NCBI RefSeq assembly: GCF_902167145.1
Contig: NC_050097.1
Coordinates: 224,583,034-224,647,033 of the forward strand
DNA length: 64,000 bases
DNA from: Zea mays
Taxonomy: Eukaryota > Streptophyta > Magnoliopsida > Poales > Poaceae
Direction: 5' to 3'
The position numbers and the translations under genes are program-made. Of the stretch, positions 11,240 through 23,200 are shown one piece after another. The stretch's first letter is position 1; each line of letters starts with the position of its first letter. The notes under the pieces are model-generated. The model was not told the origin of the DNA and made no database searches. It saw only the letters and a list, made by a program, of their open reading frames with translations.

Positions 11240-14200
11240 CAGTATACTAGATTGCAAATCCTAGTCGACTCCCATCCTCATCTGCAGCAAGCAAAGAGCA
11301 ACTCAAGAAGTGGTCATCTCTGTTTCCAGCAAAAGAACAAAAGACTAGAGGAGAGAGGGATTACCAGAAGTGCTCATCTCTGTTCCAGCAAAAGAACAAC
11401 AGAGCAGGAGGGAGTGGAGGATGGTCTGAACTTTGAGCAGAGCAGGCGGCGCTCAGCAGTCAGCAGTCCAGCTCCAACAAGAAGATGAGGGCGGCGGCGC
11501 TCAGCACAGCAGTCAACACTCAACAGTCCATCTCCAGTCCAGCAAGCAGAGGAGGGCGGCGGCGCTCAGAGCAGCAGCAAGCAGAGGAGGGCGGCGGCGC
11601 TCAGAGCAGTTAGCAGCAAGCAAATGAAGGCGGCAGCGCTCAACTCCAGCTACGGTAAAAGACTGTACAAGAGGGGTAACGACATTGGCACATTGGCGCT
11701 CAGTTTCAGCTCCCCTGGTGGGCCGGCCCAAATAGAAAAGAGCAGCCTGGAGCCCAAAACAGAGCACCTAGTCGAGAACAAGCCTAATCAGACGACTAAT
11801 CGCCGACTAATCGCGATTAGTCGGACGACTAGGTTTCTAGTCGCCCTAATCGCGTCGGTGGCCCTAATCGGCCTTGCAGCAGCGATAAGTCCGACTAATC
11901 GCGACTAATCGCGATTAGTCGGACGACTTTAAAACCATGGACGGTTGTCTATTGATGAGGTAAACCGCAATAGAAACTGCTTCACCCCAAAAATGTGAAG
12001 GGACAAAAGAAGATATCAACAAAGTGCGAGCAGTTTCTATAATGTGACGGTGTTTGCGTTCAGCCACACCGTTCTGTGCATGAGCACCAGGGCAAGAAAG
12101 CTGAGCAAGAGTACCCTCTGAAGTCAAAAATTGGCGAAAATTATCAGATAAATATTCACCACCAGAATCAGAACGAAAGGTTTTAATACGAGTGAAAAAT
12201 TGAGTGTGAATCATGCGAGCAAAGGATTTATAAATAGAAATCAGCTCAGAGCGGCGTTCCCATCCTTACGCTGTAAGGGCGCGTCACGTTCCTTCTTCGT
12301 GCGTTGCTTGTCTGATTGTCTCCCATAGCTGAAATATGCTCCGAGCGGAGGTACTATGGACGCATGGATGTTACTGTGGCGTTTTCTGCATTCGTCATTG
12401 CAATAGCATTGCTTTTACAAAGAGGAAACCCTCGTTTTGCTCAGCTAACTAGTTCAGTTTTCGGGTTATTTTACTGCGGTTATCTACCTTCTTTCTGGGT
12501 TAAGCTTCGATCCGGACTAGCTGCCCCTGCCTTAAATACAAGTATGTTGCTTAGTTGGATCATCTTGATACAAGTACTGTGTGTTGAAGGGCGGGCCTGG
12601 TGCAGCGGTAGAGCCTACCGTCTGTAACTGGAAGGTCCCGGGTTCGAGCCCCAGCCTCTGCATATTATGCAGGTAAGGCTTGGCGTTTAAAGATACCCTT
12701 CCCCAGATACCGCACAGTGCGGGAAGCCTACGGCACTGGGTACGCCCTTAGTAGCGAGAATGATCTTCAATAAAAATGACATAGTATTTATATCCACCTT
12801 TTGACACAAAAGGTGCAGGACCCCAAATATCAGAGTGAACCAAATCAAAGGGTTCAACAGAATGAGAGTCACTAGTAAAATATGGAAGTTGTATTTGTTT
12901 TCCAAGATGACAACCCTTACAATGAAAATCAGACTCAACCGAAGGACCTAAGCAACCTGACTTTATTAGAGTAGACAATCTAGAGCCACACAAATGACCT
13001 AGACGATGATGCCACTAGGCAAAAGACGCAACAGAAGCAAGGGTAGCTGAAAGCACATGCGTTGGAGATGTAGCCAAGGAAGGAAGCCGCAAAGAGTCCA
13101 AGATGTAGAGGCGAGGAGCGGCTCTACGGCGACGGCCAGTCCCAATCACTTCCCCTGTGCGAAGGTCCTGTACAAAACAAGATGGGTCATCAAATCCGAC
13201 AAAGCAATTATGATCCGTAATTTGACCTACTGAAAGAAGATCCATAGATAGCTCAGGGACAAAGAAAATATTAGGGACTGTAAAGTGAGGAGGATCAGAA
13301 AGAGAACCCTTATGAGTATTGTGGCAAACAGTACCATCAGCTGTCTGCACTGAAGCACCATCTGTGACAGGTGTAGTAGAAGCCAACTTTGACTGATCAG
13401 ATGTGACATGAAAGGAGGCTCCTGAATCAAGTACCCAGGCCGACTCTGAAGTACAAGCGGACGAAGTGGCAGCAACAGCAACTGAGACTCTAGTAGATGG
13501 TCCTGGACCACGACCACGAGCAGCACGTCGTGCACGGAAATCAGTCAACTTCTCAGGAAACTTGACAAAGCAAAGGTCAGATCGATGATTGGTCTTGCCA
13601 CAATGATCACAACGCTTAAAAATATTCTTAGGTTTCTGGGCAACAACCAACACTGTGAGGATTACCACCAGTAGAGGAAAGAGAATTAAGACGAGTCTCT
13701 TCAGCAAGTAAATCAGACAACGCCTTAGCCATTGTGAGTGTCAGAACCCTGAAGTAAACGAGCACAAAGAGAATCAAACTCGGCCCGAACACCCATAACA
13801 AATCTGTAAGTGAAGAACTTCCCAATAAACTTATGAGCTGGACATGGATCAGCAGTACAAGCAGGCACCATGGATGTCAAAGCACTCATTAGGCGATCAA
13901 AGGCTGAGTAGTACTCATCAATACTCATATCATTTTGCTCAATAACATGTGTCTGCTGCATGAGGGTGTGTAATAGAGCACCACTGTCCTGAACAAAACG
14001 CTCCTTCAAATGAGACCAGATGGCTTTAGCAGTTTTGAATTTAGACAAACTCATAATCATAGACGGTTTGACGCTGTTCACCATAGCAGCCATCACTTTA
14101 CCATCATTAAGCTGCCATGTTTTGATATCAGCAGCATTGCGACGATCATCAGCAAGAACAGGTGCCACATCAGTCAAATGGAAGAGTAATCCATGTCCCC

Positions 14201-17200
14201 GGAGTGCAGTCTCAACATAGAAAGCCCACTCCGGATAATTTTGACCATCGAGAGTGATATTGACCACAATAGCATTTGTTGCCATATTGAATTCAATGGA
14301 AATCAGTGAAACCAAACAAACCAGAGGAGCCGCAGCCGACAGCAGCTCGACTTGGACGAGTTGACGAAGTTCCTGGGCGCGGAAGCCGAGATGGACAGCG
14401 GCTGTCGCCCTGATGCAGATAATCAAGACCACAGCGACTCTGCCCGCAATGGCAGCCACCTGCGCAGAAACAGCGACGGCAGCGACGGCGCAGATCTGCA
14501 GCCTCCTAGACGGCGGTGACGATGCAGGGCGCAGGCGGACAACGCAGAGGGCGCAGATCACCGAGATCCGATCTTGTCCCAGACGGCGGTGACGATGCAG
14601 GGCGCAGGCAGACATCGCAGATGTGGCGAGATGCCGAGATCTGCTCCTGGCGGACGGCGCAGGGCGAGTACCAACCGAGATCCGCTCCTGGCGGACACAG
14701 GAAAAGGGTGGCGGACACAGGAAAAGGGCGGCGGACGGCGCTGGGCGAGATCCCCTGGCGGCGGACAACCTAGGCGCGGTGGACGGCCCCTGGCGGCGGA
14801 CGGCGGCGCAGAGAAGAGGCGCGGCGGACGGCCCCTGGCGGCGGACGGCGGCGCAGAGAATACGGCGCAGATACGGCGGCGGGCGGACGGCGCGGAGCAG
14901 AGCGCAGAACCGCAACGCTGGCCGCGATGGACGGATGAAGCAGAGGCCGCAACGACAGCAAAAGAGAGAAGGAGGTGGCCGCGACGGCAGGCCGGAGAGC
15001 TGGCCGCGATGGCAGCACAGCGACAGCGCCAAAAATTTGGATCAGGGTCAGGTTTAGACGTAAACCCTAACCTGCTCTGTTACCATGTGACTAACCTGGA
15101 TTAGGCGAGATGATGGCCCCCTCGGGTACTGTAGTATATATATATAGGCATACAATAATATATGGGCCTTATGGGTCTTAACAGATTAATCGATCTTTAT
15201 CGTGATTAGGCGGACGATAAGGACGATCAGGTACTCTGATCGAATCGAGACCTCTGATCGAGTGCTGACATCCAATCAGGTCGACTAATCGCGACTAATC
15301 GCGATTAGTCGGACGATCTGTAATCTATGGCGCCTCGTATTGCTTGAGCGTCTGGATGCCTAGGCGACGCCTTTAAAACACTGCCTATCGGTGTAGTCGC
15401 CCCCATGGTTTTAAAGGCAGTAAGGCGGTACTAGGCGCTCAGCCACCACCTGAATGCCTAGTCGAATTAGGCGATCGCTTAGGTGATGCCATACAAGCAG
15501 GGGCCGAGAGAGATTGAGAGGAGAGGGAGCACGGGGCTTGAGACTTGAGAGGAGATTGAAGCAGGGGCCAGGGGAGATTGAAGCAAGGGGAGGACTTGGA
15601 GGCAGAGCCGCGCCCGTGATGGTCGCCTGGTGACGTGCCTATAGTGGGTGCCTTTTGTCGTGCCCGCGTCGGCCAACTTGAGTCGCGCCCGCGTCTGCCG
15701 CCCTAAGCTCCACCCGCCTCGACGTCGCGCACGCGCTGCCACTGGTCCTTAGTGCCGCACCACCAGGGCTTAAACAAAGAGTGTCATGTCGTCGGTCCTA
15801 AGTGCCTCTCTCTCTTCTCTTGTCTAATCTCTCCTTTATTCTTCTCGCGCATCAAAGGCAATACACGTCAAAAGGGGCAAGCCTCGCGCCCGTATTTTTT
15901 TATGCTTAAGGCGCCTGCTAGGTGCTCGAAGGGGATGCCTTGCACGCCTATTGCGCTAAGGCCCAAGGCGGACGCCCTATCAATCTAGGTCAAGGCGGTG
16001 CCGACGCCTAACATTTTTTACGCCTGCACGCATAGGCGACGCCTTTTAAACCATGGTCGTCCCACTTGGTGTAGTCCAGAGAGGTAGCTGTACTGATCAC
16101 CACTAATTCATCAAGAAGTAGATGACAAAGCGTCAACCATCACCAGGAAGGAGAGGACGAAACGAGCAGTTGTGCCGCTTGCGGACTCCCCCAAAATGTG
16201 ATTGTCTTCACTCGAGCAGGTGAACTCTCGGACGACACTCGTTTCAGAGTCTTACTCTCTCAATACTTGTGCGCGTAAGGATTCAAATGAGGAGAACTTG
16301 GCCAACAACAGAACTGAAGAAAATGAATGATGATAGGATGAAACTTTTATCTTCGAGCCAGAAGAACCGAGTGGGCGTGGGAGAACCGAGCGGGCGCAGG
16401 AGATCAAGAGACGGGAAATTACTTCTGTCATCATATGAGAAACTCTCGTAACTTCCGGAGTTACAAACGAAGATTTCTAGAAATTCCTTTCGTCATCATA
16501 CGTGAAACTCCCGAAACTCCGAGAGCCACGAACGAAAATTCCTCTGCATACAGTAACTCTCTGAGTGGCAAAACATCGCCACGCCGCATGCCCGCGCCAT
16601 GCCTCGACTTGGCTCAACGACGACAACACGTATGTGTCATGCCTTCATCCTTTTCTCAACCTCTCCATGGAGACAAATGAAGTCCAACACTCCAACCGTA
16701 CAAGTTGAGTTAACATTCAATGAGAATACCAAATGGTACTAAACCATAACACAAACTTTATTTAATACAGGCTTTAGGATTATGTACTTATTTATATGGG
16801 CCAAGCCCACATTATAACTTACATTCACCACCAAAATCTAGGATACATATTAAAAACTATATTTTTTGAACTTTAACCAGGAGCACTGGTAGTCATTTTA
16901 AGAACCCTGTGGACACCTATGCTGACCGCACGCTCAGACATAGATGAGTCTGTCCAAGTGATCTTGGAATGCGCCTACGAAGCAACACACATGCTCTGTT
17001 CCCCTAGGAAATAAATCCCAATGCAACACCAGTGTTCGTTCTCGACGAGAATCGAACGCGGGTGGGTAGCGCTCCACCCGAGAGTTTTTACCATCGAGCC
17101 AGAGGCTCGACCGCCACATATTAAAAAATCTCAAAGCCACTGTTCTTACATATACCAGGTTTTAGTGGAGACTGCTAAGTTGAACACTCGACTATAACAA

Positions 17201-20200
17201 GGGTAACAATTATTCACAACTGAACAAGGGACTATGCCTTGAATTGATAGTTTTTGTGCGAAGTGAGTTTCACCAACGTTTCATCAAAATCCTGTATGGT
17301 ACTAAACTATAACACAAAATTTATTTAATACGGGTCTTAAGATTTTTTTAATTATTTGTATGGGCCAAGCCCACAATATAACTAACATATAATTTATTTT
17401 TTCACCTTTAGTGGCTGAAGCTATTTTAGTGCCATCATTATATGAGAAAAACGGGTTTAGTAGGGTCATTCTTAAAGCATTGAAGGGCCTTGCTCTCTTC
17501 CACCAAAGGGTTATGCTGTGTTGCTTTTCCCTTTATAATTCTTCTATCTCAAAAAGCCCTGTTGCTGTCTATTGAATTCATGACTTTTGAACTACAAAGT
17601 GACAGTATAAGAATCTGTTAAGTTGACCGTTGATGTATGTTTATATCTTAGTGATGTACTGATGTGATACTGCCAGCCATAACCTTCTGTTCTTGCCATG
17701 GCCATTGGTCACTCATTCAAATAGGTTATAGCGTTACCTCTTCCACATCGGCCACTCTTTCCTGGATTTTACATGCCGATCTATGTAAAGGTATGTTGCT
17801 CTATTTGGAGTTTCTGAAATGAATTTTATATCTTTTAACACACAACTTCATCGTTTCCCTTCAAAGTGATGTGCTATTTTCCCTCTTGTTTGAAAATCCT
17901 TCAGGACCAAAAGCTGTTGCAAGCCCTAATAGAAAATCGCAAAAGATCAGCTCCGTATGCTGGTGCCTTTCTCGTGAAAGATGAAGAAGGTACTGACCCT
18001 AACATTGTGACTGGTTCAGATTCAGAGAAAAGCATTGGTGATCTCAAAGGGAAAGACTTGCTGAAGCGTCTTCATGAAGTTGGGACGCTTGCTCAGGTAA
18101 TTTGACCATTTTCAAAGTACTCCCTTCAAAGATTCTTTTTACCTAGTCTTTCAAAATGTGCTCTGTAATTAATTTTAGTTATTTCTGTAGATTACAAGCA
18201 TTCAAGGGGATCAGGTAGTTCTACTTGGTCACAGACGTTTACAGATAACTGAGATGGTGAGATACTTTAGATTGCATGTCATTCAATTGCTGTGGGTACA
18301 AGTTGATTTGTTTAATTGTTTCACCAAGGTGCCAAAAAATGCAGGTCGAAGAGGATCCACTCACAGTTAAAGTTGATCATCTAAAGGTAGTTATGTTCAT
18401 CTGTGCTCGTAGTTCTATATTTCATAATTTTTTGTCCATTTGTGGTGAATTACTATCTTTTATTTGAACATGATTTAACCATGAATCCAGTGTAGGATGT
18501 CTATGTTTTCTTTGGAATGTACTTTGCAATGTCTTATTTAAATTGTCTTTTTCAGGAAAAGCCCTACAACAAGGATGATGATGTTATAAAAGCTACCTCA
18601 TTCGAAGTTATATCAACTTTAAGGGAAGTTCTAAGGACAAGTTCCCTTTGGAAGGATCATGTGCAAACCTACACACAGGTCTGACTTTTCAACTTATTTT
18701 CTCTCCTACACATCTACTTTTTTAACAATTTGCTTGAAGGTTGGAATTGTTTCAGCATGGCATAACTTCCCAAACTTGCTGCACTCGGTGTTTTGTTTTT
18801 TGTACACTGTAGAATGGTCTAATATTAGGCAATGTGTGCATAATATAACATTGCTGTTTAGTTCCTGGGCATGGATCGTAGACAGGGTGCTAAACTACCA
18901 GACAGACACTGGAATCTGACTATTAGAGGTATACCCTTCGTTGCCTGGCTGCTCCATATAGCCTACCAATAATGCAAAATAGCCAGTAAAACAGAGCTAG
19001 CAACCAGTGTTCATATAGAGTTTCGACATAAATCCCCTACTATACAAAATACAACCAATATGTTTGTTTACTTGCCTTGATAGGCATTTCTATTTTTTTG
19101 AATGCCATTGGATTTCATCTTAAGCAGCTGTGAATTTTGAAACTGGTTTTCTCTGTTTCAGCACATTGGTGACTTCAACTACCAACGGCTAGCAGATTTT
19201 GGTGCTGCTATCTCTGGTGCCAACAAGTTGCTTTGCCAGGAGGTGCTTGAGGAATTAGATGTAAGAAACTTCGCTTAAACTCCTTTTCCCCCCTAATGTT
19301 CTCTTGCTCTGTACTTTGCCCACCGCAAAGTCTGTACTGCAACACAGTTGAGCAGGATTATCAATTTAACATTTTCATAAAATTCAGTCGACGACCTATT
19401 AGACATCCGTGACCAGTAACACCTGTTGATTCCTGGATTCTTAGGCTTTTCTTCCAAACTGACCAAAAGAGCCCAATAAGTGCTGCAGAAAATTTATTCT
19501 GGAGTACACAGTCATGTTCTGTTCTGACTGCGTTCTAGATTTCTTATGTATACACAATTGGTTTTGTTCTCTGCTTCCATTCACCATTTATGTTTCTGGA
19601 ACAGGTATACAAGCGTCTGAAGTTCACTCTTGAGTTAGTAAAAAAGGAGATGGAGATTAGTAAGCTACAGGTAATTCATTTTCTTATCCTCCGGTCTAGC
19701 TGAGTTGGTTAGGTGGCTCCATTGACACTCCTCAGTCCTGTATCGACTCCTTGTGGAGCGAATTTGAGGCTGGGATTACAAAAATCTCTCGTGTTGTTCC
19801 ACACCAAAGCACACGTCTAAGGCTCGGCCTTGGTTGTGGTTGTTCTCACATGGGCTACAGTGGCTCTATGCATGGGTGGGGCAGAGGTTCGGGATTTTTC
19901 TCGATCTACATAGGAAGATCTTTTTTAATGCAATACTCGATGCCTGCCTTACCCCCCCTCCCATCGAGTTGTGTTATTGTACTGTTTTAGGGTGTGTTTG
20001 GTTTGGCTTTTGGCTTTTGCCCCCTAAAAGCCAAACCAAAGGGCTTGATCCAGGAAGCAACTTTTTCTAAAAGTTGACTTTCTTGTAGTGCAAAACTGAA
20101 AGCACCATTGGATCTGCTTTTAGTGGCTTTCGGATGGAACTGTGAAAACATATATCGAAGAACTTTTAACGGTTTTTAGTGGTTTCCACCAAACAGTTTT

Positions 20201-23200
20201 TAGCTTTTTAACAGCTCACAACCCACGGCAACTTTTTTCACAGTCCACAACAGCTTTTTTCACAGCCCACAACAGCTTTTTTCACAGCCCACAACAACTT
20301 TTTTCACAGTCACAGCCCAACCAAACAAACCCTTAGCCATCATGTTTTGTCTAATCTTCTGGATGTTGAATGTGCTTCTGTTTCAGCAATCCATAGCAAA
20401 AGCAATTGAAGAAAAGATTAGTGGAGATCAGCGACGTTATTTGTTGAATGAACAACTTAAGGCAATCAAGAAGGTATCTCATTATTTCTGCTGCCCCTAC
20501 AGGTTACTTATGTTCCTTACATTGCGCTAGTCAAATTACTATACTGTTGTAGAATCTGTTCATGCTGCTGTCTGTATTGAAAAGCCTGATGCCGATAATC
20601 CCTGACTTTGTCGATGTCATGTATGATGTATCCAGGAGCTCGGTTTGGAGACTGATGATAAAACAGCATTATCTGGTTTGTTCTTGAACTATGATACTTA
20701 ATGAGCTTTGTTTATGCTTTTATCATATAGCTGCACAATTATCATAGACGATTTTAAGTTGACTTGTTGTTTATCTGTTGCAGCAAAATTTAGGGAACGT
20801 ATAGAATCAAAGAAGGACAGATGTCCTTCTCATGTTTTACAAGTCATTGAAGAAGAGCTTACCAAGCTTCAGCTTTTAGAAGCCAGCTCTAGTGAGTTCA
20901 GTGTAACTCGTAATTATTTGGACTGGCTGACAGTATTGCCATGGGGAAATTATAGGTTTGTATTTGTCAACCTTTCCCTGAGGAGAAATCTGCCATATGC
21001 TTGTGTCTCATTAGTGTTTATCTTTCTGTTGCAGTGATGAAAACTTTGATGTCCACCGTGCTCAGAAAATTCTCGATGAAGACCATTATGGTTTGAGTGA
21101 CGTGAAAGAGAGGATACTGGAATTCATAGCAGTTGGGAAGTTAAGAGGGACTTCACAAGGTTTGATTGTTATACTCGACTGATTTATCTGTTGTATTGAG
21201 CTTGTAGAGTGTTGTACTGTCGTTGAATTTGCATTAATGCATCCTCAAATGTCATCCATGATTAGAAAAAAATGGCATCTAGTTTTGACAATCCTGTCTC
21301 ATCAATCATAAATTTTGTGTGCTTAGATTGGTTAGATAGGGAGAGGGAGTGGCTCACATGAACAGTATCAATGTATCATGAATATTATAAGACACTTATC
21401 AGAATACTATCTTATCTCTGCTTATAGAGGAGACTTGACTTGGCACTCAAGACCCCTATGTAAACATGATCCTTTACTTCCTAACTTATCAAGAATTCAA
21501 GATACTTTCCTAAGAAATAGATTTATTTGCCTCCAAACCCTACTCTCTGGAAGGTTACCCCTCCACTTGCGTGCAGCCTGACTAGGACGATGGTACCCCC
21601 TGGCCAGATGGGCTATTGGCTGCTCTAGGATGGCCCATGGCCATGTGGTCTGTAACAATAACCTACAGTGCTTACTAAATTTCTTGATTCCTCAATGTCC
21701 ATCTGTAGTTATTCTACGAGTAACTCTCTCCATCTTTTACAACAGGCAAGATCATATGTCTTTCTGGGCCACCAGGAGTTGGGAAAACTAGTATTGGTCG
21801 TTCAATTGCACGTGCACTGAACCGCCAGTTCTACAGGTTTTCTGTTGGAGGTTTGGCTGATGTGGCTGAAATCAAGGTACAAAACAAATATTGCTGATAT
21901 GTCATGTACAGTTGCATGTGGTTGTATAAAACTTTTTCAACAATCTCAGGGCCATCGGCGCACGTATGTTGGTGCGATGCCAGGGAAGATGGTGCAGTGT
22001 CTTAAATCAGTTGGAACAGCAAATCCTCTAGTATTGATAGATGAGATTGACAAGGTGCTCAAACAACTGGTTATTGGTAAATTGGTCTTATTTTGTTTGA
22101 GATGCTAAATTGCTAATAATAGTCTGCATTATGTACTTTCATAATGGTCTGTGATGCACTTTTGAGCCTTTGACACAATGGATTTTCAACAGTTACTTTG
22201 TTCAATGTGACAACTTGTGTGCATGCTTTATTGATGCTAATTTGTACTTGTTTGGCTTGCAGCTTGGGAAGGGTCATTCTGGGGATCCAGCTAGTGCATT
22301 GTTGGAACTCCTTGATCCTGAGCAGAATGTTAATTTCTTAGATCACTACCTTGATGTTCCTATTGACCTATCCAAGGTTAGTCCCTTGCTCCCTCAGGAG
22401 TTGCCTGTTTGACTATATACGTGTGGTTGGCTTCACAGTTTAACCTTTTTGTCATGTTTATTTTTTTATTAAATATAGAGCTTATTCTTAACAGATTGAT
22501 AGGTGCCATCACCATCTCATTGTTTTGCATTCTCACGTATCTTGCTGTTATCATTAGAATTAGGTATGCACATTGCTTGTTATTGTGCTATCATATCATT
22601 TACATGCAATGCTGCTAAGTGCTAGTGTACTACTTTAAAGTTGTGAATTTGTGATTAGTAGGTTGCGCCAAAGCAACATCCTTAGTATTATGTTTTGTAC
22701 TTTTGTTCTATATGTTGGGATCCGTAGCAGTAGGCGTACAATTGCATAACTTCCACACTATCCTCCGTCTCCCAAATTTTCTTTTATTCCTGTTGTTTCG
22801 AGTGCCCTCAGTCATGCTACTTTCTGTTTTAATATTCTTGTCATCTTCTAAAACTTTGTTTATGAAAATTAGGTTCTATTCGTTTGCACAGCAAATGTAA
22901 TAGAGACGATACCAAATCCGTTATTGGATAGGATGGAGATCATTGCTATAGCTGGGTATATAACTGATGAGAAGATGCATATTGCTCGGGACTATTTAGA
23001 GAAGAATACAAGACAAGCCTGTGGCATTAAGCCTGAACAGGTATCTTGGACACTTTTCTTATAATCTTCCTTTCATTCAATATTACTAGAACATAAGGCG
23101 CCCTATCGACCTGTGCAGCCAAATATTCATCAACATGTATACACACTGGAAAAGAAAAATGGAGTAAAAATTAATGAACTCCAAACTTTGGAAAGCAACA

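Larger units (their letters stand above)
12256..12750 (+). mobile_element. Insertion carrying a host-gene fragment and an Au SINE
   Basis: About 495 bp of unrelated sequence interrupts the Copia integrase frame between the codons for HSRY and RSELIS. The inserted DNA holds a fragment of a CDP-diacylglycerol synthase gene followed by a tRNA-like SINE. An inverted pair taagggcg (about 12275-12282) and cgccctta (12743-12750) lies near its ends, but no clear target duplication was found, so the vehicle (Pack-MULE, Helitron or serial insertion) is unknown. Confidence 0.6.
8859..14285 (-). pseudogene. Copia gag-pol remnant
   Basis: Read from 14285 down: gag starts MATNAIVVN and carries a Copia gag domain. 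A frameshift lies near 13740. A zinc knuckle ([14 protein letters not shown]) and the protease motif DSGAS follow within 13015-13707. The integrase zinc region and core (12748-12993, 11915-12214) are broken by insertions. The reverse transcriptase lies in 10784-9560 (motif [20 protein letters not shown]; active-site YVDD-type stretch near 9810), and RNase H ends near 8859 ([11 protein letters not shown]). Several stops and frameshifts plus two insertions make it dead. It is an ordinary retroelement polyprotein, not a host gene. Confidence 0.88.
8758..15183 (-). mobile_element. Copia element with roughly 90-bp LTRs (minus strand)
   Basis: Two near-identical short LTRs (8758-8844 and 15086-15183) bound the unit, and gatta flanks both sides (8753-8757 and 15184-15188). 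On the minus strand a primer-binding site (TGGTAACAGAGCAGG) follows the 5' LTR and a purine tract precedes the 3' LTR. The domain order gag-PR-INT-RT-RH is that of Ty1/Copia. LTRs this short suggest the Ale/Retrofit group, an inference. A hAT (11029-11939) and a second insertion (about 12256-12750) interrupt it. It sits in hAT element A, antisense to Lon. Confidence 0.88.
7599..15383. mobile_element. hAT element A in Lon intron 1, split by a Copia element
   Basis: The left end CATGGTTCTTAAGGCGG (7599) and right end CGACGCCTTTAAAACACTG (to 15383) are imperfect inverted copies, with cctattga (7591-7598) and cctatcgg (15384-15391) as an 8-bp target duplication carrying two transitions. Eight-bp duplications point to the hAT superfamily. 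Without the nested Copia insertion (8758-15183) the element is about 1.35 kb, has no transposase frame and is non-autonomous. Words such as cctaggcg and gattagtcg are repeated near its ends. It is the oldest layer of the nest in this intron. Confidence 0.7.

Noticed and set aside
12595..12660. Possible tRNA gene (A and B boxes)
   Set aside because: The acceptor stem does not close and the sequence continues into the typical Au SINE tail ending gggtacgccctt.
13725..15032. Long minus-strand frame starting near 15032
   Set aside because: Only the part from 14285 onward is the Copia gag; the upstream part is the repeat-rich leader that happens to be open.
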